Source of the DNA: a virus | DNA length: 52,440 bases | Reading direction: 5' to 3' (one strand) | Virus record (IMG/VR): IMGVR_UViG_3300032174_000009 | Span: 1 to 52,440 of that record | Shown here: positions 1 through 6,868 of the stretch, piece by piece | How the letters are laid out: the number at the start of each line of letters is the position of its first letter | How positions within the stretch are numbered: the first letter of the stretch is position 1 | Translations under genes and position numbers: made by a program | Notes under the pieces: generated by a model | Told to the model about the DNA's origin: nothing | Database searches by the model: none | Seen by the model: the letters and a program-made list of their open reading frames with translations, nothing else

Positions 1-36
1 TATTGATAATAGTAAGCTTTGTGATTATCTCATCAA

Positions 37-144
37 ATGCCGGATCTGTTCTATTTTCTTATTCGTTACGCCATACCCACCACCATCATATTTATCATCA
101 CGGCCTTCATCATTATCGTGCTCGCGCTCCGATTTCTCCACTGA
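37..144 (+). CDS. Tiny membrane protein
   Basis: A 35-residue frame with ATG start. After a short polar start (MPDLFYFLIRY) almost the whole protein is one hydrophobic helix rich in Ile, so it should sit in the inner membrane. It ends 11 bases before the metallophosphoesterase start. No family is recognised. It is too short for firm coding statistics; it is supported mainly by composition and by the many similar tiny membrane genes elsewhere in this genome. Confidence 0.45.
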   Translation: MPDLFYFLIRYAIPTTIIFIITAFIIIVLALRFLH

Positions 145-155
145 AGTGATGCTTG

Positions 156-1160
156 ATGCCTGAAGCCGAAACTGAGTTCGCTCCACCACCGGGTTTCGCA
201 TTGCAAAAGGTGACTGTTCAAACCGGTCCCGACGGTCGAGTCGAAAGGCAATGGCCGCGTTACGCGCCGAATGCCGATCTCGTCAATCTAGCAATTGAAT
301 CTCTAAAGCAGACCTTTGAAGAATATCAGGGAAGAGCAGAGCTAACGCCGCCACCAATGCATTTCACCGATGACCTAGCTATCGGCTTCATCATTGGCGA
401 CGCTCATTTCGGAGGATATGCAGATGCGTTTGAAACCAAGGTGGCAAACTGGGATACCAAGATCGCTGAACGCATGCATCTCGACGCAATGCGCGATTTG
501 GTCAATTCCATGCCCTCTACCAGACGGGCGTTCATACTTGGCCTTGGGGACTTCATCCATTTCGATACCGCCGCCGGGACGACTACCGCAGGCACACAAA
601 TAGACGTTGACTCTCGACGCTCGCGTGTATGCCGTGCAGCGTTGGTCTCCGCCCGCTCGATGATCGAACTTGCGCTGCAGAAATATCAAGAGATTGAGGT
701 TGAATTTCTCCCTGGCAATCACGATGAGTTTAGCGCTCCATGGCTTGCTTTGGGTCTTTGGTCGTGGTTTCATAATGAACCGCGCGTCAAGGTCAACTGC
801 GATCCCAGCTTCTTTTGGAAATGGACTTTCGGACGAAACTTTATCGTTTCCTACCATGGCAACAATGCTAGGCCGAAGAATGCCCCTGAGATAATGGCGC
901 GCGACTTCCCAAGAGAATGGGGAGGGTCAGACTATCGTTATGCGTTTGTTGGTCACACCCACCATATAGACAAGTTCCGAAAGGGCGGCGCGATTGTCGA
1001 GGCCTTTGAGACTCTATGCCCGCCGGATGCTTGGCATAAGCGCCAGGGATATGGTGCGGGACCGATCTGCGGCCGTAGCATGACGGCGATCGCATTTCAC
1101 AAAAACTACGGGGAACGTTACAGAACCACAGTCACGGCGCAGCAATTGGAGAGAAAATGA
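156..1160 (+). CDS. Phage metallophosphoesterase
   Basis: Calcineurin-like metallophosphoesterase of about 334 residues. The metal-binding motifs appear in order: GDAHFG near residue 81, GLGDFIHFD near 130, GNHDE near 187, a YHG histidine near 233 and GHTHH near 266. These residues bind two metal ions in the family. Phage members are usually annotated as DNA repair exonuclease- or phosphatase-like; the substrate cannot be read from sequence. I prefer the ATG at 156 over a TTG one codon upstream. The stop overlaps the start of the dNMP kinase gene (ATGA), so the two are probably translated together. Confidence 0.88.
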   Translation: MPEAETEFAPPPGFALQKVTVQTGPDGRVERQWPRYAPNADLVNLAIESLKQTFEEYQGRAELTPPPMHFTDDLAIGFIIGDAHFGGYADAFETKVANWDTKIAERMHLDAMRDLVNSMPSTRRAFILGLGDFIHFDTAAGTTTAGTQIDVDSRRSRVCRAALVSARSMIELALQKYQEIEVEFLPGNHDEFSAPWLALGLWSWFHNEPRVKVNCDPSFFWKWTFGRNFIVSYHGNNARPKNAPEIMARDFPREWGGSDYRYAFVGHTHHIDKFRKGGAIVEAFETLCPPDAWHKRQGYGAGPICGRSMTAIAFHKNYGERYRTTVTAQQLERK

Positions 1161-1726
1161 ACTTTCCCAATGTCATCGGTCTCAAAGGCAAGATCGGCGC
1201 AGGCAAATCGACGGCGGCCGAATATTTCATCGAGCGCGGCTACAAGCTCATAAAGGTTGCTGATCCATTAAAGAACATGCTCCGCGCGCTCGGACTTTCC
1301 GAAGAGCAAATAGAGGGTGAGCGCAAAGGTGAGCCCTCGATTCTCTTGTCCGGAGCAACGCCGCGCCATGCGATGCAAACGCTCGGAACGGAATGGGGCC
1401 GAGGCATTCATCCTGATTTCTGGGTCAATCTCTGGCGCCATGAAGCGATCAAGCACCCGCTCGTGGTCGTCGATGATTGCCGCTTTAAGAATGAAGCGCT
1501 GGCGATCCACGACCTCTGCGGAGTAGTGATAGAGATCCGGCGTCCGGCGCCCCCGGGTGCAGCTGATGCGCATATCTCCGAGGTTCAAGATTGGCGAGCA
1601 GATATGTGCGTTCTAAACGAAGGCTTCAACAAAGAAATCCTATTCGCTCGCCTTGAAGGTGTGATTGCGATCTGGGACGAAAGCAACACTTGCCACTGGA
1701 AGCGAGATGCAGCGCGCTTCGCATAG
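1157..1726 (+). CDS. Deoxynucleoside monophosphate kinase
   Basis: A 189-residue P-loop kinase. The N-terminus carries GKIGAGKST (residues 11-19), the Walker A loop. A VVVDDCRFKNEA segment in the middle and an IEIRRP strand follow, as in phage dNMP kinases such as T4 gp1. The likely reaction is ATP-dependent phosphorylation of dNMPs to dNDPs to feed phage DNA synthesis. This fits the ThyX and dCTP deaminase genes encoded further on. It overlaps the upstream phosphoesterase by four bases. Confidence 0.85.
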   Translation: MNFPNVIGLKGKIGAGKSTAAEYFIERGYKLIKVADPLKNMLRALGLSEEQIEGERKGEPSILLSGATPRHAMQTLGTEWGRGIHPDFWVNLWRHEAIKHPLVVVDDCRFKNEALAIHDLCGVVIEIRRPAPPGAADAHISEVQDWRADMCVLNEGFNKEILFARLEGVIAIWDESNTCHWKRDAARFA

Positions 1727-1943
1727 CCACGCCGAGTCGCTGGTGAACATGTTTGCCGGGTCCGCAATAAGCCAAGCAGTGTTGTGGGCTTTCGGAATAC
1801 CAATAGTGAGTGCTGCGTCGATAACCCTGATCATGATATTTCTGTCCTATTGGCGCCAGTATTTCATCCGACGCATTTTCAACAGGATTGCTAGCCATGG
1901 CAAACGCGAAGGTTCACGCATTTCGGAACAAGTTCGAGCGTGA
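1707..1943 (+). CDS. DUF7220-like small membrane protein
   Basis: A 78-residue protein starting at ATG 1707, preceded by GGAAGCGAG and overlapping the kinase by 20 bases. The pattern RASHSHAESLVNMFAGSAISQ, then a Val/Ile-rich membrane stretch, then YFIRRIFNRI, resembles the DUF7220 family common in alphaproteobacterial phages: S-x-x-ES-x-x-N, two hydrophobic segments and a conserved R-R-x-F-x-R end. The function of that family is unknown. The match is from memory of the pattern. Confidence 0.65.
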   Translation: MQRASHSHAESLVNMFAGSAISQAVLWAFGIPIVSAASITLIMIFLSYWRQYFIRRIFNRIASHGKREGSRISEQVRA

Positions 1944-2130
1944 TCTGCGCAAAATCATTCCTGTCGCGTGCGCAATTGCCACATGCACGAATGACGGTGA
2001 CTCCGCTACCGAAGAGAATGAGATGAATGCGCTTGCGGCGATTGTTCTTGATATCGTCGAACGGGCGAAACGGGCGAGGAAAACGAGGGAGAATCAAACC
2101 GAGTCGAGCGTTACTATTTTGCGAGCTTAG
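1897..2130 (+). CDS. Hypothetical protein
   Basis: A 77-residue protein with ATG at 1897 and a modest AGGA upstream. It is helical and charged, ending in a basic stretch (ERAKRARKTREN). It is the last plus-strand gene of the left block and overlaps, tail to tail, the end of the minus-strand gene at 2114. No family recognised. Confidence 0.55.
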   Translation: MANAKVHAFRNKFERDLRKIIPVACAIATCTNDGDSATEENEMNALAAIVLDIVERAKRARKTRENQTESSVTILRA

Positions 2131-2422
2131 ACTCTATGTGTTTACCGACTATACTCTCAAGCGCGGCGATGCGCTCTCCAAAATTATTCCAATGATCAAC
2201 TGCTTCAAGCGCGGCGATGCGGGCATTGAAGCCACCCAACACACCATCTTTTTCAAGATAATCAAAATAAGCTTCAAAGCGTTCAAGGGTTTCCTCAAGC
2301 ATGGCGACGCGCTGCTCATGTGTAGAAAGCTTGCTGTTTAAATAGAGTGCATCGATTTTTGCCTCAAGCGCGGCGATGCGCCGGTCAAAAGCATCCCAGC
2401 CATATTCAGTTTCCGTGTTCAA
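2114..2422 (-). CDS. Coiled-coil protein with RIAALEA repeats, TTG start
   Basis: A 102-residue, acidic, mostly helical protein. The heptad-like motif RIAALEA/RVAMLEE occurs four times (codons near 2378, 2309, 2222 and 2176), giving matching DNA repeats of the form TCAAGCGCGGCGATGCG. The start is a TTG at 2422 because a strong GGAGGAG sits seven bases upstream. The start codon lies inside the palindrome GTGTTCAATTGAACAC. A trimeric or dimeric coiled coil is likely; no function is recognised. Confidence 0.6.
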   Translation of the reverse strand: MNTETEYGWDAFDRRIAALEAKIDALYLNSKLSTHEQRVAMLEETLERFEAYFDYLEKDGVLGGFNARIAALEAVDHWNNFGERIAALESIVGKHIESKLAK

Positions 2423-2442
2423 TTGAACACTCCTCCATTTGT

Positions 2443-2880
2443 CTAAGTGCAGTGCTGCGGCCCAGTTTCGAGGGGACTTGGCTGTACTGCAGCGGCACTG
2501 GAATGTGAGATAGCGGCCTCAAGCATTCTAATGAGCACCGGATCTATCCATGATTTTGTTTCTTCAATTTTCTGCGCGCCCAGCATCCATTGTAAAGCGC
2601 GAATCGCAGCATATTTAAGTTCGGCTTCCGCTTCTGTGTTCAATTTAACACTTTCGATTGCTGCACGTGCCTTGCAGCGCTTCATCTCATAAATCATGTC
2701 GGCGTTTGGCTTGCTAAGACTGTCCTCATTTTTGAATGGAGGACCGACAAACATTATTCTGTCGGTTCCATCATAGCAGAAAGTCCATACTATCTGCCAC
2801 ACCAGGCCATGAATGCCGCCAGTCATAAACTGGACATTATCCGTAGCTTTTACAACGGACTCAACTTGGTTAGTGTTCAA
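2443..2880 (-). CDS. Hypothetical protein, probable TTG start
   Basis: A 145-residue protein if translation starts at TTG 2880, placed in the same GAGGG-palindrome-TTG layout as the gene at 2422. An ATG at 2913 with a poorer ribosome site would add 11 residues. The middle has an aromatic segment (GLVWQIVWTFCYDGTDRIMFVG); the C-terminal half is helical and holds a second internal palindrome copy encoding VKLNTE. The last residues (LETGPQHC) read through a degenerate copy of a tRNA-Thr 3' end. No family recognised. Confidence 0.55.
   Translation of the reverse strand: MNTNQVESVVKATDNVQFMTGGIHGLVWQIVWTFCYDGTDRIMFVGPPFKNEDSLSKPNADMIYEMKRCKARAAIESVKLNTEAEAELKYAAIRALQWMLGAQKIEETKSWIDPVLIRMLEAAISHSSAAAVQPSPLETGPQHCT
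2452..2477 (-). repeat. Degenerate tRNA-Thr 3' end (second att-like copy)
   Basis: Bases 2452-2471 match 19 of 20 positions of the att core at 2932-2951. After a three-base deletion the following ggggac also matches. The CCA tail is changed. It lies 480 bases from the intact core and is read as the C-terminus of the neighbouring ORF. Confidence 0.55.
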
Positions 2881-2930
2881 TTGAACACCCTCGATATTCT
2901 CGCTCATTTCCATCAACTTATTGATTTCAT

Positions 2931-2975
2931 TGGTGCTACGGCCCAGTTTCGAACTGGGGACCTCTCCCTTACCAA
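2931..2975 (-). other. attP: attP core: 3' half of a tRNA-Thr(GGU) gene
   Basis: Read on the minus strand this is a tRNA 3' half: anticodon loop TTGGTAA (anticodon GGT), stem strand GGGAG, variable loop AGGTC, a perfect T arm (CCCAG-TTCGAAA-CTGGG), acceptor strand CCGTAGC, discriminator A and CCA. The matching 5' anticodon strand (CTCCC) and 5' acceptor (GCTACGG) are absent, so it is not a working tRNA. Tyrosine integrases commonly use such tRNA 3' halves as att cores, and the integrase gene is about 0.8 kb away. Phage-type genes lie on both sides, which favours attP over attL/attR. Confidence 0.75.
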
Positions 2976-2995
2976 AATTGTGGTTCTATTGGAAT

Positions 2996-3238
2996 CTAAG
3001 GGCTTTTGGTGTCGTCTGGTTCATTTCGTTGTGCATATGGTGCCGTTTTGTGCATCTGGTGTTCTGTGGTCGTGTTCATTTGAACACGGGAGCACTCCGC
3101 AATAGACTCATATTCCGCAAGGACTTCACGCAAGCGAGCAAGCTTTTTATAGATCTGATGGTGATCAGCGCGGAGGCTCATCTCGAGCCTCGCTATCTCT
3201 GCTTTCATTTCCCACACTAGGCCGTATTGTATTGTCAT
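2996..3238 (-). CDS. Small coiled-coil protein
   Basis: About 80 residues from ATG 3238 (other ATGs at 3208 and 3079). It holds a helical, charged stretch (KAEIARLEMSLRADHHQIYK) typical of a coiled coil, then the palindrome-encoded VQMNT and a polar tail. It overlaps the end of the gene at 3165. The start is uncertain: the internal ATG at 3079 lies in the fourth palindrome copy and could give a 27-residue product. Confidence 0.4.
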   Translation of the reverse strand: MTIQYGLVWEMKAEIARLEMSLRADHHQIYKKLARLREVLAEYESIAECSRVQMNTTTEHQMHKTAPYAQRNEPDDTKSP

Positions 3239-3419
3239 TGCCTTGGCACTCCGCATTTTCGATTTCCCATCGGATATCGTCTAACGTCAAGCGTGCACAA
3301 ATCATTGAACATTCTCCCCAATCTTCAGTCAGGTTCCCGAGATTCTTCTGCTCGGCATAGTAAGCCAATTTCTCAACGTATTTTGCCTCGAGCCGGCGTA
3401 GCGCTGCCATTGCACTCAT
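3165..3419 (-). CDS. Hypothetical protein
   Basis: An 84-residue protein whose ATG overlaps the stop of the upstream gene (ATGA at 3416-3419). It has a helical N-terminal half, one pair of cysteines and a polar C-terminus. It overlaps the next gene by about 70 bases. No family recognised. Confidence 0.5.
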   Translation of the reverse strand: MSAMAALRRLEAKYVEKLAYYAEQKNLGNLTEDWGECSMICARLTLDDIRWEIENAECQGNDNTIRPSVGNESRDSEARDEPPR

Positions 3420-3784
3420 TTTTCCGCTTCCCTAAAACAATTGATAATTTTCCTAGACAATTTCATGCACCATTCGTCAGATTTTCCAATTCCGTGTTCC
3501 CAATAAGCGCCGCCAATTAAAGCCGCAATGCTTTCTTCACTAGGCCATGAGCGCTCCGCATCTTTTGACACAGGACTTTGTTCTGAATGCTCCGCAAAAA
3601 CTGTTGTCCTTATCGGTACGGAATTGCTATCTACGGCTTCATAGTCGATGTACAGGCGTCGTCCCTCGGTAGCGATAATTGGCTCAAAGCATGACGATAA
3701 AGTCAACTCTGCCGCTCCGTCTTCAACGCTAACAATTAGTGTCTGTTTACGATTGCTTGATATAGTGTCGAATACCTTGACCAT
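3416..3784 (-). CDS. Hypothetical protein
   Basis: A 122-residue protein starting two bases after the integrase stop. It is predicted mixed alpha/beta: a Val/Ile-rich N-terminal half, then a helical C-terminus (SEESIAALIGGAYWEHGIGK). It is translated with the next gene through an ATGA overlap. Its place between int and the att core suggests it is co-transcribed with int. No family recognised. Confidence 0.55.
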   Translation of the reverse strand: MVKVFDTISSNRKQTLIVSVEDGAAELTLSSCFEPIIATEGRRLYIDYEAVDSNSVPIRTTVFAEHSEQSPVSKDAERSWPSEESIAALIGGAYWEHGIGKSDEWCMKLSRKIINCFREAEK

Positions 3785-3786
3785 TT

Positions 3787-4788
3787 TTAACCTGTCTTAA
3801 TCTCCAGCGCTTCAGCCGCATCCCTCAGATAATCCGGCGAAAACTTAGCGTATACCCGCGAAGTGATCCGGCTGTCAGAGTGCCCGAGAAATGCGGCGAT
3901 ACGATCCATTCCGATTCCGGCCTCGGCCATCCAAGATGCGGCTGAATGACGGAATATATGGGCAGTGACCCATGGCAGCCCGCAGCGCCTTCCGGCGGCT
4001 TGTAGACCGGTCTTAATGCTTTTGACTGGTTTCCCATTCCACTCCACCACAAAGTCCGTCAGTGCTCCCATTTTGGCCTCTTGGAGAGCTGCCATCAAGG
4101 TCCGGTTAATCGGGACTACCGCTCGTCGCTTTTGTCCTGACTGACAAGGTAGGTTCAGATCTATTAAACGGGTCTCGAAATTCACTCTGCCCCACGTCAG
4201 GCCGAGCAAGGCACCAATACGTGCTCCTGTTGTCATGGCTGCAATAACGCAAAGTCGTATGTGCGGGGTGGAACACGATGAAAGGAACCGGTTCGCTTGT
4301 TCCCGTGTCAAACGCAAATCCCTCGGTGGCGATATAGCCGGGCGGGATATGTAAGGCGCCTTGGCTATCAGATTCTTTTTCTCTGCCCATCTTAGCGCGC
4401 TCCTGAGTCGTCCAAGTTCGGTCCAGATTGTGCCAGGTTTGCGACCTTCCATTTCCCGTCTAACGCGATAATCGAAGCAAGCTTGTTCGCTGAGCCCGTC
4501 GGCGGCCATATTGCCAAAGAAAGGAAGGACAGAGCGCCCTTCAAAGCCCATAGTCTGAAAAGCAGGTCGCCCTTTAAGCGTCTCACGATATCCATTCCAG
4601 ACAAGCTCCACCGTTATAGTTTTTGGCCGGTTGGCGATTTCGTATTGCACGGCAAAACTTCGTAGCCCTTGCTCGGCAATCTCATGATTTTGGGTCCGAA
4701 GTGAACATCGGCGGGTAGCACCGCGATCTCGCCATGCTGCGTAGTACCAACCTCGGAAGAGGACGACGCGGAATTTAGGAGGTGACAT
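3787..4788 (-). CDS. int: Tyrosine recombinase (phage integrase)
   Basis: A 333-residue tyrosine integrase. The N-terminal residues 10-45 look like the arm-binding domain, residues about 60-140 the core-binding domain, and the catalytic domain follows. Catalytic residues are visible: Arg190 (TTGARIGALL), Lys220/Arg221 region, His277 and Arg280 (HIFRH), His303 (LGHSD) and the nucleophile Tyr313 (RVYAKF). It would recombine the tRNA-Thr core at 2931-2975 with the host tRNA gene. The 5' end overlaps the upstream HTH gene by 175 bases in another frame, which is unusual. Confidence 0.95.
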   Translation of the reverse strand: MSPPKFRVVLFRGWYYAAWRDRGATRRCSLRTQNHEIAEQGLRSFAVQYEIANRPKTITVELVWNGYRETLKGRPAFQTMGFEGRSVLPFFGNMAADGLSEQACFDYRVRREMEGRKPGTIWTELGRLRSALRWAEKKNLIAKAPYISRPAISPPRDLRLTREQANRFLSSCSTPHIRLCVIAAMTTGARIGALLGLTWGRVNFETRLIDLNLPCQSGQKRRAVVPINRTLMAALQEAKMGALTDFVVEWNGKPVKSIKTGLQAAGRRCGLPWVTAHIFRHSAASWMAEAGIGMDRIAAFLGHSDSRITSRVYAKFSPDYLRDAAEALEIKTG

Positions 4789-4940
4789 TTCTCGTATGCC
4801 TCGACCGCCTCAAGCGGCACCCGAAGCAATTTGCCACCAAGTCGTATCGCTGGCAACTCCCCCTTCTGAATCAGGCGATGCACAAAGCGATCAGAGCATT
4901 GCCAGCGTATCGCAACTTCATCAGGACGCAACACGCTCAT
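4614..4940 (-). CDS. Excisionase-like HTH protein
   Basis: A 108-residue protein whose ATG overlaps the thyX stop (ATGA, 4937-4940). Residues 1-55 look like the MerR-type/HTH_17 excisionase fold: RPDEVAIRWQCSDRFVHRLIQKG, then LPAIRLGGKLLRVPLEAVEAYE with its beta hairpin. It probably binds DNA and steers the integrase toward excision or controls int. The last 58 residues overlap the integrase start in a different frame and are polar, so the functional part may be only the first half. Confidence 0.75.
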   Translation of the reverse strand: MSVLRPDEVAIRWQCSDRFVHRLIQKGELPAIRLGGKLLRVPLEAVEAYEKCHLLNSASSSSEVGTTQHGEIAVLPADVHFGPKIMRLPSKGYEVLPCNTKSPTGQKL

Positions 4941-5641
4941 GCCATAGTTTCCCATGCGCGCATCGCGACCGGCGCGACGTGTTGGGCAATATCCTTCAAG
5001 GCATAAGCGTATTCTCGAATCTCATATTGCGAATGATCGTGACAGCGCAGTGTCAGGAACTTCATTAGGTTTAGCAGATTCACTGTCGCGAACATATGCG
5101 AGTAGGTCGAAACTGGTAGTACGCCGCGCGCTAGCTCTCGCGGCCAGCCGCAATTAAGTAATAGGCGATAATTTTTGAAAGCCTTCGCGCAGGCTTGTGC
5201 GTAGACATGACATTGGAACGATCGACCCTCGTCCGATCCTAATTCTGGGGCTAAATCGCGGGCCTGCTTATTGCTCTTAGATTGCTCACCTACATGCTCA
5301 GGCTTCGGTACATAGAACTCGTCCGGCAGCTCGCTATACCTTCCGCTTACCTCATTGAAGCTCCACGTTCTATGCCGGTGCCATTGCCTGAAAACGAAGA
5401 TCGGCGCCTTGACTTCGAAGGTTATCGTGACGTGCTCGAATGGCGAAGTGTGAGCGTGCTTCCATAAATAATTGATTAGGCGCTCGTCTAATCCTCCCAC
5501 TCCTCCGTCCTCGTCTGCACGCCATGGGGTGTTATATGAGACCCGCGCCGCGCGCGCTATTGAAAGATCGCTGCCCATGAAGTCTACTAGGCGGACGAAA
5601 CCGTGGTCGAGAACGTCTATTTTAGAGCCGAAAATATTCAT
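4937..5641 (-). CDS. thyX: FAD-dependent thymidylate synthase ThyX
   Basis: A 234-residue flavin-dependent thymidylate synthase. The ThyX signature is clear: FRQWHRHRTWSFNEVSGRYS (RHR at residues 89-91). An HAHTSPFEH segment precedes it and a conserved C-terminal region ending in an ALKDIAQHVAP helix follows. It methylates dUMP to dTMP using methylene-tetrahydrofolate and FADH2. It sits in a nucleotide-metabolism and recombination operon with dCTP deaminase and SSB, overlapping both neighbours by four bases. Confidence 0.95.
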   Translation of the reverse strand: MNIFGSKIDVLDHGFVRLVDFMGSDLSIARAARVSYNTPWRADEDGGVGGLDERLINYLWKHAHTSPFEHVTITFEVKAPIFVFRQWHRHRTWSFNEVSGRYSELPDEFYVPKPEHVGEQSKSNKQARDLAPELGSDEGRSFQCHVYAQACAKAFKNYRLLLNCGWPRELARGVLPVSTYSHMFATVNLLNLMKFLTLRCHDHSQYEIREYAYALKDIAQHVAPVAMRAWETMA

Positions 5642-5919
5642 GTTTCTTTCCTGCGCATAATCATCACATCGATGACAACAGAGTCGTCCCGATCATCAAT
5701 TGAAAGATTTCTAAGAACGACGGCGGTCGTCATGCCAACATCACGGCCGATAGAAACGAGAAGACGCTCGAATGACCGCATCATCCCGCCAACAAAAAGC
5801 GGCGAAAGCGCGCCCCCGGGGGTTGGCGTTATCTTAAACGAAAGATAGTGATCGCCGCGCATATCTGCGGCTAGTTCAAAATTGTGTTGAGCATTGCAGC
5901 TTGGACAAGTGATCTTCAT
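5638..5919 (-). CDS. Hypothetical protein with N-terminal CxxC
   Basis: A 93-residue protein starting MKITCPSCNAQHNF, a zinc-ribbon-like half site, followed by a predicted beta-rich domain with FERLLVSIGRD. Both ends overlap neighbours by four bases, so translation is coupled. Function unknown. Confidence 0.6.
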   Translation of the reverse strand: MKITCPSCNAQHNFELAADMRGDHYLSFKITPTPGGALSPLFVGGMMRSFERLLVSIGRDVGMTTAVVLRNLSIDDRDDSVVIDVMIMRRKET

Positions 5920-6116
5920 TCCTGCGGTTCCGTAAGGTCTGGCAAAGAGAACCCGTAAATGCTCTTTAAAAGCTCGAGCTCATGCCGATCCACCACAGCG
6001 GCGCCCATCCAACTGATGGCAGAGAGAGCCACTTTCGCGCGCTCCAACCACGGGGCATTATGACCAAGCTCTATCATTGTGCTCGCCATCACCCTAATGA
6101 TTTCTTCCCTGGTCAC
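5916..6116 (-). CDS. Hypothetical protein, GTG start
   Basis: A 66-residue helical protein. I place the start at GTG 6116 because it overlaps the stop of the upstream membrane gene (GTGA) and has GGAG eight bases upstream. A longer reading from 6182 would run through that gene. No family recognised. Confidence 0.55.
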   Translation of the reverse strand: MTREEIIRVMASTMIELGHNAPWLERAKVALSAISWMGAAVVDRHELELLKSIYGFSLPDLTEPQE

Positions 6117-6253
6117 GTCACAATCTCCAAACAAATCATCGCCAGAAACAGTAATATGCCGCCTAGCAAAATGTTGATCCAAAAATCACGCCTGATTAGT
6201 TTTTCTTCATCTTTCCGTATGGATTCCAGCAATTTACGTAGTTCAGGACTCAT
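6113..6253 (-). CDS. Tiny membrane protein
   Basis: A 46-residue protein whose ATG overlaps the dcd stop and whose stop overlaps the next gene. A charged N-terminal helix (LRKLLESIRKDEEKLIRR) is followed by one membrane helix (WINILLGGILLFLAMICLEI). The perfect junctions on both sides support it as real. Confidence 0.6.
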   Translation of the reverse strand: MSPELRKLLESIRKDEEKLIRRDFWINILLGGILLFLAMICLEIVT

Positions 6254-6735
6254 TTCGCTTCCTCATATCTCGCCTCTTGCGGGCCGCGCTCTTGATCGAA
6301 ATATTTCCCGCGGTAGGGATACAGCGTCGGTTCATCAAGTTCGCAGAATACGAATTGGCAAAGAGGATCGCCCGGCGCAAATATCACCGTCTCCGGACCA
6401 TGATTAATTACCTCGATTGTTGCAAAGCCCTCGAACCCGGGATCAAAATGCGTATTGAACACAGAGACGAATCGCCGCGCTAAACTCGATTTGTCACGAA
6501 CGTGACCGCAAACATCGTCCGGGAAAATGAAGCGCTCTATTGTGCTTGCAAGCGCACAACATTTTGGAAGAATGACAAGATCATGATCTATTCTGACATC
6601 ATACGAACATGCGGAAAGACCGTAGGATCGTCCGTTAGATATACCGCGCTCGACAAACGGCGATATTAGCGGCCGCAGATTGTACTCAAGATGGGTGCAA
6701 AGGGCTCGGATTGATTGGGCGCTCAAAACTGACAT
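6250..6735 (-). CDS. dcd: dCTP deaminase
   Basis: A 161-residue dCTP deaminase/dUTPase-fold protein. Signatures are RDKSSLARR (residues 80-88) and THFDPGFEGFATIEV (about 95-109), which holds the glutamate used for deamination, then a PGDPLCQFVF segment. The product is dUTP, or dUMP in bifunctional members, which supplies ThyX. The start at ATG 6735 has AAGGTGA upstream. The gene overlaps the small membrane gene below it. Confidence 0.9.
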   Translation of the reverse strand: MSVLSAQSIRALCTHLEYNLRPLISPFVERGISNGRSYGLSACSYDVRIDHDLVILPKCCALASTIERFIFPDDVCGHVRDKSSLARRFVSVFNTHFDPGFEGFATIEVINHGPETVIFAPGDPLCQFVFCELDEPTLYPYRGKYFDQERGPQEARYEEAK

Positions 6736-6739
6736 TTCG

Positions 6740-6859
6740 TCACCTTGGTAAATGCGTGACAACGAAAATCAGGATTAAAAATCCTATGAACATCGCTATA
6801 CCAATAAAGAATCCACCAATTCCTTGAGCGTGCTTGTCTATAAAATCCCAAAAGCTCAT
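6740..6859 (-). CDS. Tiny membrane protein
   Basis: 39 residues: a short polar start (MSFWDFIDKHAQG) and one Gly/Ile/Phe-rich membrane helix. GAGG sits seven bases before the ATG. It overlaps the start region of dcd. Unknown function; it belongs to a set of tiny membrane genes wedged between the replication genes. Confidence 0.55.
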   Translation of the reverse strand: MSFWDFIDKHAQGIGGFFIGIAMFIGFLILIFVVTHLPR

Positions 6860-6868
6860 TGTGCATCC

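Larger units (their letters stand above)
2415..3087 (-). repeat. Four copies of the palindrome GTGTTCAATTGAACAC
   Basis: Copies lie at 2415-2430 and 2873-2888 (both perfect 16-base palindromes), 2636-2651 and 3072-3087 (one change each). Spacing is 221, 237 and 199 bases. On the minus strand each holds an in-frame TTG or ATG followed by Asn-Thr, and two copies have a Shine-Dalgarno sequence seven bases upstream (GGAGGAG, GAGGG). As RNA it folds into a six-pair stem with an AAUU loop that includes part of the start codon. It could be a DNA operator or a translational operator. Confidence 0.7.

Noticed and set aside
1585-1898. Minus-strand frames opposite the dNMP kinase end
   Set aside because: No ribosome sites, and they overlap the well-supported kinase and DUF7220-like genes.
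2931-3010. A complete tRNA-Thr gene
   Set aside because: The 5' acceptor and 5' anticodon strand do not match, so it cannot fold as a tRNA.
2921-3220. Plus-strand open frame across the att core
   Set aside because: Its start is a translation of the tRNA-derived core on the wrong strand; there is no ribosome site.
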